64,000 bases of DNA from Curtobacterium sp. TC1 (GCF_019844075.1 NZ_CP081964.1:2666001-2730000), one strand, 5' to 3'; numbered from the stretch's first letter, positions 1-8,861 are shown. The notes: generated from the letters alone by a model not told the origin. Numbers and translations: made by a program.

Positions 1-740
1 TCCTGCGCGGTCGGGTAGTAGTTCGCGACGTTCGTGAAGAACCCGCGGGCCCGCTGCACGCCGGCGCTGTTCAGCCGTGCGGCCATCGTCGCGGGCGGCA
101 CCCAGTTCGAGTTGCCGGCGTCGAGGTAGGCGGGGACCCCGGCGGCGGTGAGTCCGGCGACCGTGCGGGACAGGATCCGGTAGCGCTGGTCGTCGAGCGT
201 GGTGCTGCACTTCGCGTTGCTGAGCATCGCGAGCGAGTCCGGCTCGACGATGACGGCGGCACGGTGTCCGGCGAGTGCGGCGGTGACCTGGTCGACCCAC
301 GCGTCGTAGGAGTCTTCGGAGAAGCCGCCGGCGGAGTACCCGCCGCAGTCCCGGTCCGGGATCGCGTACAGCACGAACACCGGGGTGGTGCCGGACTGCT
401 CGGCGCCCGCGACCGCCGTGCTGATCGTCCTGGTCAGCTGGGTCCCCTGCGTCCACTCGCCGAGCCAGGTCGCCACGGGGTAGCGGGCGATGGTCGACGC
501 CGCGGTGGCACCGGCGGGATCGGAGGCGGCGAGCGCGGTGGCCGCCTTCGCTGCCTCGCTGGTCGGCGACCGGTACGGCCCGGCCCCGTAGAGCGAGGCG
601 GCGGACGCGGACCGGATGGTCGTCGCGGACGTCGCTGCGGTGGCGCTCGACGCGAACGAGACGGGCAGCACCCCGCCGACGAGAGCGGTGAGTGCGACGG
701 CGGCGGCGCAGAAGACAGCACGGCGCGGACGGCGGCGCAT
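1..740 (-). CDS. Secreted glycoside hydrolase family 6 (endoglucanase/cellobiohydrolase), C-terminus outside window
   Basis: Hydrolyses beta-1,4-glucan (cellulose-type) chains outside the cell. About 246 residues are visible. The first ~36 form a signal peptide: an Arg-rich start (MRRRPRR), a hydrophobic core and an Ala-rich end. GH6 hallmarks follow: TWLGEW (about 91-96), IPDRDCGGYSAGG (about 127-139, whose RDC Asp is the usual catalytic acid) and VEPDSLAML (about 165-173). The start ATG is preceded by a GAGGAG ribosome site. The gene runs off the left edge, so any carbohydrate-binding or linker domain cannot be judged. It is transcribed away from purK, with a palindromic hairpin between them. 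The family call is firm; endo- versus exo-action cannot be decided. Confidence 0.88.
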   Translation of the reverse strand, partial: MRRRPRRAVFCAAAVALTALVGGVLPVSFASSATAATSATTIRSASAASLYGAGPYRSPTSEAAKAATALAASDPAGATAASTIARYPVATWLGEWTQGTQLTRTISTAVAGAEQSGTTPVFVLYAIPDRDCGGYSAGGFSEDSYDAWVDQVTAALAGHRAAVIVEPDSLAMLSNAKCSTTLDDQRYRILSRTVAGLTAAGVPAYLDAGNSNWVPPATMAARLNSAGVQRARGFFTNVANYYPTAQ

Positions 741-956
741 GGACACACTCCTCGGACGGTCGACCCCTGACCGGTCCATGGGAACACGGGCCTCCGCGCG
801 CCACCACCCGCCAGTGCGGGTGCCACCCGAGCGGGTGTCGGCAGTCCTGGGGACGTGTCGGCCGCCCTGGACGCGACCCGCGGGCGGACGGGAGGCCCGT
901 GGCGGCGTCGCCACGGGCCTCCCGTCCGCCCTTCCGTCGCGTCGACGGGCCCGTCG
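741..956. other. Intergenic region between GH6 gene and purK
   Basis: This 216-bp stretch holds the ribosome site and presumably the promoter of the GH6 gene at its left end, and a long perfect hairpin (883-930) close to the purK stop at its right end. I see no coding sequence in it. Confidence 0.6.
883..930. repeat. GGGAGGC-family palindrome, copy 1 (terminator-like)
   Basis: A perfect 22-bp stem starting GGCGGACGGGAGGC with a 4-base loop (GCGT). It lies 27 bp past the purK stop codon and probably ends the purK transcript. Its arms match six other palindromes in the window, so it belongs to a dispersed family rather than being a unique terminator. Confidence 0.85.
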
Positions 957-2093
957 TCAGTCGTCGAAGTGCGCCGCGGCCGCCCGTGCGCGGTAGACGA
1001 CGTCGTCGACGTCGTCTCCGATCACGGTGACGTGCCCGATCTTCCGACCGGGGCGGGGGGCCTTGCCGTAGAAGTGGTACTTCGCCTCGGGGAACGCCTC
1101 GAGCGCGGCCGGGTACCGGGCCGCGAGGTCGCCGTCCGCCGGCCCGCCGAGCACGTTGATCATCACGGCAGCCGGGGCGAAGCACCCGGTTCCGCCGAGC
1201 GGCAGGTCGAGCACGGCACGCAGGTGCTGCTCGAACTGACTCGTCGTCGCACCGTCGATGGTCCAGTGCCCGGTGTTGTGCGGTCGCATCGCGAGTTCGT
1301 TGATGAGGATGCGCTCGTCGGCGGTCTGGAACAGCTCGACGGCCAGGACCCCGGTGACCCCGAGCTCCTCGGCGATGCGGACCGCGATCGACTCCGTCAC
1401 GTCGGCGATGCGGCCGGCGCTGTCGGGCGCGGGCGCGATGACCTCGGCGCAGACGCCGTCGCGCTGCACGGTCTCGACCAGCGGCCACGCGACCACCTGG
1501 CCGGACGGACGGCGGGCGACGGACTGCGCGAGTTCGCGGGTGAACGGGACGAGCTCCTCGGCGAGCAGGGCCTGCCCGCCACCGGCCTCGGCGACGGCGA
1601 TGAACCAGTCGTCGACGTCCGAGGGGTCCGAAACGACCCGCACGCCCTTGCCGTCGTAGCCACCGCGGGGCGTCTTGACCACCGCGCGGCCACCGTGGTC
1701 GTCGAGGAAGGCGCGGAGCTCGTCCGGGTCGTGCACCGCGGCCCAGTCGGGCACCGGCAGGCCGAGCTCGGTGAGCTTCGTCCGCATCGTGATCTTGTCC
1801 TGTGCGACGGCGAGCGGGCCGGGTCCGGGGCGGACGGCCACCCCGGCGTCGACCAGGGCGCGGAGGACGTCCTGCGGCACGTGCTCGTGGTCGAACGTGA
1901 TGACGTCGACGTCGCGGGCGAACGCCAGGACCGTCGCGGCGTCGTGGTAGTCGCCCTCGGCCGTGGCGGCGATGGCGGCCGACATGCCCGGCCCCTCGGC
2001 GAGGACCCGGATGTCGATCCCCAGCTCGACGGCCGCCGGCACCATCATCCGTGCCAGCTGTCCCCCACCGATGACCCCGACGCGCAACGCCAT
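957..2093 (-). CDS. purK: N5-carboxyaminoimidazole ribonucleotide synthase
   Basis: Purine biosynthesis: ATP-dependent carboxylation of aminoimidazole ribonucleotide to N5-CAIR in the cytoplasm. The 378-residue ATP-grasp protein has the usual family length. It opens with VGVIGGGQLARMM, the PurK N-terminal nucleotide-binding signature. Its central part carries the ATP-grasp stretch KTPRGGYDGKGVRV, and NELAMRPHNTGHWTIDG is the C-terminal active-site segment. The ATG has an upstream GGAAGG ribosome site (about 2103-2108). The partner mutase PurE is not in this window. It is divergent from the GtrA-like gene across about 110 bp. Confidence 0.95.
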   Translation of the reverse strand: MALRVGVIGGGQLARMMVPAAVELGIDIRVLAEGPGMSAAIAATAEGDYHDAATVLAFARDVDVITFDHEHVPQDVLRALVDAGVAVRPGPGPLAVAQDKITMRTKLTELGLPVPDWAAVHDPDELRAFLDDHGGRAVVKTPRGGYDGKGVRVVSDPSDVDDWFIAVAEAGGGQALLAEELVPFTRELAQSVARRPSGQVVAWPLVETVQRDGVCAEVIAPAPDSAGRIADVTESIAVRIAEELGVTGVLAVELFQTADERILINELAMRPHNTGHWTIDGATTSQFEQHLRAVLDLPLGGTGCFAPAAVMINVLGGPADGDLAARYPAALEAFPEAKYHFYGKAPRPGRKIGHVTVIGDDVDDVVYRARAAAAHFDD

Positions 2094-2110
2094 GCTGTGT
2101 GATCCTTCCG

Positions 2111-2136
2111 GCGTTCACACCATCCGGGGTGAACGC
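2111..2136. promoter_or_regulatory. Inverted repeat between purK and gtrA-like gene, possible operator
   Basis: GCGTTCAC and its exact complement GTGAACGC are separated by 10 bp. The repeat lies just upstream of a TACAAT element, over the position expected for the -35 region. That placement suits a repressor site controlling the divergent purK/gtrA-like pair. The regulator is unknown. Confidence 0.4.
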
Positions 2137-2142
2137 GTTGTC

Positions 2143-2148
2143 TACAAT
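2143..2148 (+). promoter_or_regulatory. Probable -10 element of the gtrA-like operon
   Basis: TACAAT is a near-consensus -10 in an otherwise GC-rich gap, 58 bp before the GTG start at 2207. A -35 hexamer is not obvious and the inverted repeat at 2111-2136 overlaps its expected position. Confidence 0.45.
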
Positions 2149-2206
2149 CGCTGTTCGGGTCGCGTTGTGCACGGCCCGCGACAACTCTACGGATCCTGGA
2201 GGGCAC

Positions 2207-2692
2207 GTGCGGCGCCTCATTGCCCAGCTGGCACGCTTCGGCGTGGTCGGCGCCGTCGGCTTCGTCGTGGACACCACGGTGTTCAACGTGTTGCGCATCA
2301 CCGTCCTCGACCCGGACGAGGTCCACTCCGGGCCGTTCTGGGCGAAGGTGATCTCCACGGTCGTGGCGATCTTCGTCAACTGGATGGGCAACCGGTACTG
2401 GACGTTCCGCGAGCAGCGCCGTGCGGTCGCCACCCGCGAGGGCATCGAGTTCGTCGTCGTCTCGCTCGGCGGCATGGTCATCGCCCTCGCCTGCCTCGGG
2501 GTGTCCCACTACGTGATGGGGCTGACCTCGGTCCTCGCCGACAACGTCGCGAACATCGTCGGCCTGGTGCTCGGCACGGTGTTCCGCTTCTGGCTCTACA
2601 AGGTGTGGGTGTACCACCCCGAGCGGACCGGTTCCGAGCCCGTCGCCACCGACGTCGCACACGAGGGGCGCGCCCTAGACTCGACCGGGTGA
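2207..2692 (+). CDS. GtrA-like family small membrane protein
   Basis: GtrA-type proteins are four-helix membrane proteins linked to flipping or handing on polyprenyl-linked sugars for cell-surface glycans. The 161-residue product has four hydrophobic segments, starting FGVVGAVGFVVDTTVFNVL, plus the typical NWMGNRYWTFRE and FRFWLYKVWVYHP segments. I chose the GTG at 2207 because GGAGG lies just upstream and the family N-terminus begins there; a longer frame reaching back to 2099 would add residues unlike the family. The stop overlaps the GTG of the next gene (GTGA), so the two are translationally coupled. Confidence 0.85.
   Translation: MRRLIAQLARFGVVGAVGFVVDTTVFNVLRITVLDPDEVHSGPFWAKVISTVVAIFVNWMGNRYWTFREQRRAVATREGIEFVVVSLGGMVIALACLGVSHYVMGLTSVLADNVANIVGLVLGTVFRFWLYKVWVYHPERTGSEPVATDVAHEGRALDSTG
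2676..2681 (+). promoter_or_regulatory. -10-like element directly before the GTG at 2689
   Basis: TAGACT lies 7 bases before the GTG start, the geometry of a leaderless actinobacterial transcript. It sits inside the end of the gtrA-like gene, so it would be an internal promoter. Confidence 0.35.
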
Positions 2693-4242
2693 CGGCCCAC
2701 GAGACCACCACCAGCACCACCGCACCACCCCGCACCGCCCGCTGGGAGCGTGTGGCGATCGCCGTCGTCACGGCGACCTTCGGCCTGTGGCTCGTCGCCT
2801 GGGCGCTGATCGTCCCGGTCTTCGAGGCCCCGGACGAGACGGCGCACGTCGACGCCGCCGTGCACGTCGCGCTCGGTGACGCGTGGGCCGCTCCCGGCGA
2901 GCTGTTCGTCACCAACGCCGTGCAGGCCGCGAAGGTCGAGCAGGCGACGAAGCCGTCGAGCGAGTGGTCGACCGTCAGCGAGCTGCTGCAGGACGCCCCC
3001 GGGGTGTCCTCGACCGTCAACCAGATGACGCAGCACCCGCCGACCGCCTACCTCGCCGGTGCTGCCGTGCTCCGTGCCGTCGACTTCGGCGACCTGCGGT
3101 GGGACCGGGCGTTCACCGCGCTGCGGCTCGCCGACGTCCTCGCCGTCACCGCCCTGCCGCTGCTGGCGTGGGCGTCCGTCCGCCGGGTGACCCGGTCGCC
3201 GCGGGCCGCGCTCGTCGGTGGACTCGCGGTGTTCGCGACGCCCGAGCTCGCGTCCATCGGCTCCTCGTTCTCGAACGACGCCCCCGTGCTGCTCGTCGCC
3301 GGGATCGTCGTGTGGCTCGCCTCCCGGCTGCTCACCGGGGACACCCGGTGGCGCACCACCATCGCGCTCGCGGTGGTGCTCGGTGCCCTGGTCTGGATCA
3401 AGGGCACCGGACTGCCCGCGGTGCCGTTCGTGGCGGTCGTCGTGCTCTTCGCCGGCGCCGGGGTGCTGTCGCTGCGGCAACGGGTGGTCCGCACCGTGGT
3501 GACGATGGCGGTGTCCGGTGGCATCGGCGCGTGGTGGTGGATCCACAACTGGTTCGCCTACGGCCGGATCCAGCCGAACGGGTACACGGCGATGCGCCCA
3601 CCGAAGGACTTCCCACCCGGCGAGCACCCGACGCTCGGGCACTTCCTCGACGTCAGCTGGGGAACGCTCGCCCGCACGTTCTGGGGCAGCTTCGGCGGTC
3701 GGGCACAGGTCAGCATGGGCGACCTGCTCACCGCCGTCCTGACGGTCATCGCGCTCGTCGTGCTCGTCGGCTGGGCGTTCCGGCGCGGCCCCGACCTGCG
3801 GGTGGCGCTGTGCCTGGCGGTGTTCCCGGCGCTGCTCATCGGCATCCAGAACCGGACGAGCGCGCACTCGTACCTGACCACCACCGAGGTCGCCGCGACC
3901 CAGGGTCGCTACTACTTCCCCGCCATCGTCTGCCTGATCGTGCTGAGCGCCATCGCATGGCGTCGCCTGGTGCCCGCCGGGCGCGCACGTTCCCGGGTCG
4001 CCGTGTCGCTGGCCGTGCTGCTGCCCGCGGTGGGCGTGTACGGGTTCGCGGTGGCGTCGGCGTGGTTCTGGAACGCGGCGCTGTTCCCGGTGACGGGCCG
4101 CGGGCTGCTGCGCTACTCCGAGATCGGGCCCGTGCCGCCCGCGGTGCTCGTGGTCGTCGTGGCGTTGGTCGCGGTGGGACTCGTCGCGTCCGTCGTGCAG
4201 GTCGCCCGAGCCGACCGTCGGGTGGTCGCCCCCGCGTCGTGA
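2689..4242 (+). CDS. DUF2142-like polytopic membrane protein, candidate glycosyltransferase
   Basis: The product has 517 residues and about ten to twelve hydrophobic helices. After the first helix comes FEAPDETAHVDAA, an acidic motif in the first outer loop, and later NQMTQHPPTAYL and SFSNDAPVLL. This pattern matches DUF2142/GT-C-type membrane proteins, which use polyprenyl-phosphate sugars outside the membrane. It is coupled by GTGA overlap to the GtrA-like gene, whose family often supplies or flips lipid-linked sugars; that pairing supports a surface-glycan role. The acceptor and sugar cannot be told. A second protein of the same type lies at 12698-14113. Confidence 0.7.
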   Translation: MTAHETTTSTTAPPRTARWERVAIAVVTATFGLWLVAWALIVPVFEAPDETAHVDAAVHVALGDAWAAPGELFVTNAVQAAKVEQATKPSSEWSTVSELLQDAPGVSSTVNQMTQHPPTAYLAGAAVLRAVDFGDLRWDRAFTALRLADVLAVTALPLLAWASVRRVTRSPRAALVGGLAVFATPELASIGSSFSNDAPVLLVAGIVVWLASRLLTGDTRWRTTIALAVVLGALVWIKGTGLPAVPFVAVVVLFAGAGVLSLRQRVVRTVVTMAVSGGIGAWWWIHNWFAYGRIQPNGYTAMRPPKDFPPGEHPTLGHFLDVSWGTLARTFWGSFGGRAQVSMGDLLTAVLTVIALVVLVGWAFRRGPDLRVALCLAVFPALLIGIQNRTSAHSYLTTTEVAATQGRYYFPAIVCLIVLSAIAWRRLVPAGRARSRVAVSLAVLLPAVGVYGFAVASAWFWNAALFPVTGRGLLRYSEIGPVPPAVLVVVVALVAVGLVASVVQVARADRRVVAPAS

Positions 4243-4250
4243 CCTCCCGT

Positions 4251-4333
4251 CGTGCGCGCTCGCGGCGTGCGCGCTCGCGGCGTGCGCGCTCGCGGCGTGC
4301 GTGCTCGCGGCGTGCGTGCTCGCGTCGTGCGCG
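4251..4333. repeat. 15-bp tandem repeat (5.5 copies) at a convergent gene junction
   Basis: The unit CGTGCGCGCTCGCGG repeats head to tail at 4251, 4266, 4281, 4296 and 4311, with a partial sixth copy; the last full copies vary at one or two bases. The array ends one base before the stop of the flippase-like gene and starts 8 bp after the stop of the DUF2142-like gene. Copy number probably varies between strains. Confidence 0.9.
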
Positions 4334-5365
4334 TCAGGCGGCGGGTGCGCTGCCCTCGACAGCGGAGGGGTCGTCGGTCGGGCGACCACGACGGAACCAC
4401 GTCGGGGCTGCGGCGCAGAGCAGGAAGAGTCCGTCGACCGCGAGGCTCCAGATGCGGGTGACGACGACCACCACGAGGGCGACCGGCACCGGCATCACCA
4501 GCGCGAGCAGGAGGGCCTGGACGCCCTCTCGGACACCGAGCCCGCCGGGGGCGAAGACCGCCAACATGCTGATCGCCGAGGCCATGCTCGCGGCACCGAT
4601 GACGAACGCCGCGTCGGAGAGCTTCAGCGAGGGGTACACCGCCAGCGTGATGAAGTAGTACGCGGTACCCGACAGCACTGCGCCGGCGATGTACAGTCCG
4701 GCCCCGCCGAGCACCGTGCCGAGGTTCGGGCGCACGTCCGCCTCGAGCGGCTTGCGGCGCAGGATCTTCAGCGCGATGCCGATCAGGAACACGAACACCC
4801 GCGGGATCAGGCAGACGACGCAGCCGACGAACGCCGCGATCATCAGGGCGATGAGCCACGGGTCGAGGTCGTGCGTGCGCGGGTCGATGAGCAGCAGCAC
4901 GAGCGCCAGGGCCAGCGTGGCGGCGATCTGCAGGGCGCCCTCGAGCAGGCCGCTCACGCCGAGTCGGGCCTTCGAGACGCCGTGCTTCGAGGCGAAGTAG
5001 ACCTTGCCGATGATCCAGGTGGCCGCCCCGGGGATGTAGCGACCCATCCAGGACTTCGCGTACACGTAGGTCAGGGTGACACCGCTGCCCTTGAGGCCGG
5101 TCGCACCGAGCCGCCGCAGCAGGTAGAACCAGATGCCGACACCCCAGTAGCGGAACCCGAGGCTGATCAGCGTCGCGACGACCACCCACCCCCACTGCCA
5201 GTCGGCCTCGGCGAGCTGTCCCCAGTCGACGCCGCGCAGGTACAGCACGAGGAACACCGCGAGCAGGACGTAGAAGACGATCGGGATCGCCTTGCCGAGG
5301 AACCGCCGCCACTTCGGCGGACGCTTCCCCTCGGGTGCGGGGGTGTCGCTGGTGGTTCCTGACAA
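4334..5365 (-). CDS. Lysylphosphatidylglycerol-synthase-type flippase domain membrane protein (UPF0104)
   Basis: The 343-residue integral membrane protein has about eight helices. FAPGGLGVREGVQALLL near residue 270 is the signature of the LPG_synthase_TM/AglD family, and GRYIPGAATWIIGK is another conserved segment. Members without an aminoacyltransferase domain, like this one, are thought to move glycolipids or polyprenyl-sugars across the membrane. The start is TTG, chosen for the GGAG site 7 bases upstream and the Met-Ser-Gly-rich soluble N-terminus. Surrounding glycosyltransferases support a polysaccharide-export context. Substrate unknown. Confidence 0.8.
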   Translation of the reverse strand: MSGTTSDTPAPEGKRPPKWRRFLGKAIPIVFYVLLAVFLVLYLRGVDWGQLAEADWQWGWVVVATLISLGFRYWGVGIWFYLLRRLGATGLKGSGVTLTYVYAKSWMGRYIPGAATWIIGKVYFASKHGVSKARLGVSGLLEGALQIAATLALALVLLLIDPRTHDLDPWLIALMIAAFVGCVVCLIPRVFVFLIGIALKILRRKPLEADVRPNLGTVLGGAGLYIAGAVLSGTAYYFITLAVYPSLKLSDAAFVIGAASMASAISMLAVFAPGGLGVREGVQALLLALVMPVPVALVVVVVTRIWSLAVDGLFLLCAAAPTWFRRGRPTDDPSAVEGSAPAA

Positions 5366-5398
5366 ACGTGGTCTCCTGCCGGGCTTCGGGACCAGGTC

Positions 5399-5404
5399 AT
5401 CGTA
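5399..5404 (-). promoter_or_regulatory. Probable -10 element of the flippase-like gene
   Basis: TACGAT on the minus strand, 33 bases before the TTG start, which leaves a short leader with a GGAG ribosome site. Confidence 0.35.
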
Positions 5405-5437
5405 GACGCTGGTGTGGCTCGCTCCCTGGAGCGGCGA

Positions 5438-7318
5438 CTACTTCGCGAACTTGACGATCTGGATGCGGCAGGGGATCTCGGGATCGGTCGACCGGTCGGC
5501 GCTGCACGAGATCGTCGCGTTGTACGTCCCGACGAGCTTCCCGGCCATCGAGTAGTCGCGTGCTGGTGCGGTGGCGGGGTCGAACTGCACGAAGTACTGC
5601 ACGCCCTGGTCGATGAAGAGCTTGCGCATCGCGTCCGAGTGGTACGTGTAGCCCTGACCTGAGCGACCGTACACACGCGTGTCGGTCAGGAACGCGAGCG
5701 ACGACAGCGAGCGGTAGTTCGAGCCGATGACGGTCGCGTCCTCCGGCAGGACACCGCTCGCCCGGATCTGGTCGGCGAGCCGGACGATCTCGGGCACGTC
5801 CGTCGGTCCGGTGACGCGCAGGGCCTCGGTACGGTTCACCGACGGGTAGAAGGGTGCCGGCGACCCGATCCAGTTCTGCGTGAACGACGCCACGGGGACG
5901 ACGGCGATCGCGACGCACGCGACGATCGTCCGGACCACGCCGCGTCGGCGGACCAGCCGCCAGACGGCCGGCAGCATGAGCGCGCCGATCATCGCCGTCA
6001 GGTAGAACAGCGGCCAGTAGTACCGCGCGTTCCCGCCGCCGCTCGACGACGACGTGATCATCCCGTAGCCGACGAAGTAGACCAGGGTCGTCGCCGCCAC
6101 GATGCAGGTGAAGGCGTACCGGCGGAACCGGACCACGCCGATCACCAGGGCCGCGGCGAAGAGCAGGGCGATCGGTGCGGCGAACGGCGCGAACGTGCTG
6201 ATCTTCTGCAGGTAGTAGGGCAGCGCGAGCATCCGCTCGTGCAGGTAGTAGCCGGCGCGGGCCGCGATGCCGGAGTCCTTCGTCACCTTCGGCGCGGTGT
6301 CCTCGGTCGTGGTGGCGGCGTCGTCGGTCGGCGGCACCACGGCGGGGTCCGGGTTGTCCATCGGGCCCTGCTTGTAGACCGACGGGGTGAAGTCCTCGTT
6401 CGGCGAGAACGCGTGCGAGTTCGGCGGCACGGGCAGGAACGGCCAGTCGGTCGCGCGCCCGCCGTCGTCGAACTTCGAGCCGATGTTCACCGAGAGCGAC
6501 GAGCCCAGGGTCGGCGAACCGTACTTCATGGTGAGGGCGCCCACCCACGGCGCGATGACGACGGCGAAGACCACGATCGTGGCCACGGGCGACGTCCACC
6601 AGTGCCGCACCGGCTCGCGGCGGCGTCGAGCGGACCACACCCGCAGCAGCAGCCAGAGGATCACCGCGCCGACCGCCACGGGCAGCAGGAACAGCTTGAC
6701 GAAGTACCCGATGGCCGCGACGGCGCCGAGCACGCCGCCGGAGACCAGCCGGGCCCGCGTCGACCCGTGCAGCGCCTGGTCCGCCCACCGGAGTGCCCAG
6801 AGGTAGCCGACGACCCACGCGACGACGAGCAGGTCGGGGGTCTGCACCGACACCGCGCTCATCAGCGCCGGGATCGCGGTGACCATGAAGAGGACCGCCG
6901 GGACGATGCGGTGGTTCTGCGACCAGACCAGCCAGCCGCCGATGCCGAGCACGACGGCGACCGCGAAGCAGTTCACGACCGCGAACGCCGTCTGCATGCC
7001 GAGGCCGGCTGCGATGAACGGCGCCATCATCCAGGACACCATCGGCGACCAGTAGGCGTTGATGGCGTCGGGCAGCCAGCCGTTCGCGTACTCGCGGGCG
7101 ATGCCCATGTAGGAGATGCCGTCGACGTTCGTCACGCCGAGGCGGTTGTGGTACGCGACCGCCGCGCTGAGCGCGACCCCCACGACGACGAGGAGTGCCA
7201 GGACGAGCGGTGCGACGACGCGCGCGAAGCGACGCGGAGCGGCCCCCGAACGCCGACGATCCGGCTCGTGGGTGATCTGCGTTGCGGCTGCGCTCGTCGA
7301 GGTCACGTGCTTCATCAT
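5438..7318 (-). CDS. GT-C-type polytopic membrane protein, putative glycosyltransferase
   Basis: About 626 residues. A Thr/Ala/Arg-rich cytoplasmic tail precedes a first helix and then NVDGISYMGIAREYANGWL, an acidic loop like that of GT-C/GT39-type enzymes acting on lipid-linked sugars. Many further helices follow. A large soluble loop (about residues 315-400) separates two membrane halves, and a C-terminal extracytoplasmic domain of roughly 170 residues ends in CRIQIVKFAK. I started at the double ATG (7313-7318) because the upstream extension is Arg-rich and overlaps the divergent acyltransferase gene. Function is by fold class only; donor and acceptor are unknown. Confidence 0.65.
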   Translation of the reverse strand: MMKHVTSTSAAATQITHEPDRRRSGAAPRRFARVVAPLVLALLVVVGVALSAAVAYHNRLGVTNVDGISYMGIAREYANGWLPDAINAYWSPMVSWMMAPFIAAGLGMQTAFAVVNCFAVAVVLGIGGWLVWSQNHRIVPAVLFMVTAIPALMSAVSVQTPDLLVVAWVVGYLWALRWADQALHGSTRARLVSGGVLGAVAAIGYFVKLFLLPVAVGAVILWLLLRVWSARRRREPVRHWWTSPVATIVVFAVVIAPWVGALTMKYGSPTLGSSLSVNIGSKFDDGGRATDWPFLPVPPNSHAFSPNEDFTPSVYKQGPMDNPDPAVVPPTDDAATTTEDTAPKVTKDSGIAARAGYYLHERMLALPYYLQKISTFAPFAAPIALLFAAALVIGVVRFRRYAFTCIVAATTLVYFVGYGMITSSSSGGGNARYYWPLFYLTAMIGALMLPAVWRLVRRRGVVRTIVACVAIAVVPVASFTQNWIGSPAPFYPSVNRTEALRVTGPTDVPEIVRLADQIRASGVLPEDATVIGSNYRSLSSLAFLTDTRVYGRSGQGYTYHSDAMRKLFIDQGVQYFVQFDPATAPARDYSMAGKLVGTYNATISCSADRSTDPEIPCRIQIVKFAK

Positions 7319-7422
7319 GACATCCGAACCGAAACACCAGGCACAGGGCGCAGCATCGCGACACCCGCTCGGCGTGTGGGAGACTGCCTGCGACCCCGCT
7401 CCGACCACACCGAGGACGATCG

Positions 7423-8715
7423 TTGGCCACCGAGACCCGCGCAGCAGAATCCGCAGCCGATCCCGTTGCCGCCGCGCCCCGCGCCGGCGGCCGGCTCGAG
7501 TTCCCCTACCTGGACGGGCTCCGCGGCCTCGCCGCACTCGCGGTGGTCTTCTACCACGCGTACCTCTTCACCGGGACGACCGGGACCGGCCCGACCGAGC
7601 TGCCCTGGCTGCGCCCGATCATCGGCTGGGGCTACCTCGGCGTCCCGCTCTTCATCGTGCTCTCCGGCTACGTGCTCATGCTGCCGGTGCTGACCCGGTT
7701 CGACCGGTACCGCCTGCCCGGCGGCTTCTGGAAGTTCGTCTGGCGACGCGCCCGACGGATCATCCCGCCGTACTGGGCGTCGCTCGTGCTGTTCGCGCTC
7801 CTCATCCTGTTCGTCCCCGTGCTCGGTCAGCCCGGTGGCACGCAGTGGGACACGAAGCTGCCGATGGGCTGGGGCACGTTCCTGACGCACTTCTTCCTGG
7901 TGCACGACTTCTTCCCGCAGTACATCGGCAAGATCAACGGCCCGATGTGGACGGTCGCGGTCGAGTGGCAGATCTACTTCCTGATGCCGCTCCTGATCCT
8001 GCCGCTGTGGCGGGTGTTCGGCGGCTGGGCGACGGCCTCGAGCCTGGTGCTGATCGGCATGTGGATGGGCGCCGAGAGCCGCTACTCGTTCATGCACCCG
8101 TGGTTCGTCGGCCTGTTCGCGGTGGGGATGCTCGCCGCCGAGCTGACCGTGAAGGCCCGCGACGAGCACCTGTCCGGCGTGGTCCGCGAACACTCGAAGC
8201 TCGGCGGGCCGCGGTGGGCGAGCGGCGCCTTCGTCGGCGCGATGGTGCTCGGGACGCTGCTGGTGTTCTTCCGCAACCGCGACTACTGGCAGCACCAGAC
8301 CTGGCCGTCCGAGGTCGTCACCGGCATCCTGGCCGGCATCCTGCTCACCTGGATGGGCCGCCAGGCGGTTACCGGCAACCACACGTGGCTCGCCCGCTTC
8401 TTCGCCTGGAAGCCCTTCGTGCTCGCTGGTCTGGTGTCGTACTCGATCTACCTGTTCCACAGCCCGCTGCTGGGCCTCGGCAACCTGCTCCTGCTGCCCC
8501 TCGGCCTGTACCCGAAGTACCAGTTCCTGATGATGGTCTTCGTCGTGATCCCGGTCGTGATCGGCATCTGCATCGGCTTCTGGTGGCTCGTCGAGCGCAA
8601 CTTCATGAACCGCCGACAGAAGCACGCGACGGCCGAGGTGTCGCACCGCGGACGCCTGCCCGAGGTCGAGACCGACAGCGCCTCCCCCGACGCGGGCAGC
8701 CGCAGCGAGCGCTGA
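7423..8715 (+). CDS. Acyltransferase family 3 (OafA/YrhL-like) membrane protein
   Basis: Transfers acyl groups such as acetyl to cell-surface polysaccharides or lipids. The 430-residue protein begins with a short soluble tail, then FPYLDGLRGLAALAVVFYHA; the R and H in this segment are the conserved pair of the family. PLFIVLSGYVLML and MWTVAVEWQIYFLMPLL are further acyltransferase-3 signatures. About ten helices are present, and no C-terminal SGNH domain is fused. The TTG start has GAGGA six bases upstream. It is divergent from the GT-C-type gene at 5438-7318, so both may decorate the same glycan. Confidence 0.88.
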   Translation: MATETRAAESAADPVAAAPRAGGRLEFPYLDGLRGLAALAVVFYHAYLFTGTTGTGPTELPWLRPIIGWGYLGVPLFIVLSGYVLMLPVLTRFDRYRLPGGFWKFVWRRARRIIPPYWASLVLFALLILFVPVLGQPGGTQWDTKLPMGWGTFLTHFFLVHDFFPQYIGKINGPMWTVAVEWQIYFLMPLLILPLWRVFGGWATASSLVLIGMWMGAESRYSFMHPWFVGLFAVGMLAAELTVKARDEHLSGVVREHSKLGGPRWASGAFVGAMVLGTLLVFFRNRDYWQHQTWPSEVVTGILAGILLTWMGRQAVTGNHTWLARFFAWKPFVLAGLVSYSIYLFHSPLLGLGNLLLLPLGLYPKYQFLMMVFVVIPVVIGICIGFWWLVERNFMNRRQKHATAEVSHRGRLPEVETDSASPDAGSRSER

Positions 8716-8789
8716 CGACCGCACCACGTCGCTCGCGGCCGCGGACGCCGTCGTGCTGCGCGTCGCGGACAGCACGGGCGGGCGGCAGG

Positions 8790-8795
8790 TAGCAT
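8790..8795 (+). promoter_or_regulatory. Probable -10 element of the GH25 gene
   Basis: TAGCAT about 66 bases before the ATG at 8862, in the gap after the acyltransferase. No clear -35. Confidence 0.35.
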
Positions 8796-8861
8796 CGCTC
8801 GGACCGCGGCGTGGGTGATCAGGCCCACGGCATCTCGACAGGGAAGACGAGACGAGACCAC

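Noticed and set aside
2596..4389. Long minus-strand open frame opposite the DUF2142-like gene
   Set aside because: His/Arg/Gly-rich composition with no domain; it is a by-product of the GC-rich third positions of the real plus-strand membrane protein.
7319..7537. Extended N-terminus of the GT-C-type protein
   Set aside because: Arg/Gly-rich stretch that overlaps the start of the divergent acyltransferase; the double ATG at 7313-7318 fits better.
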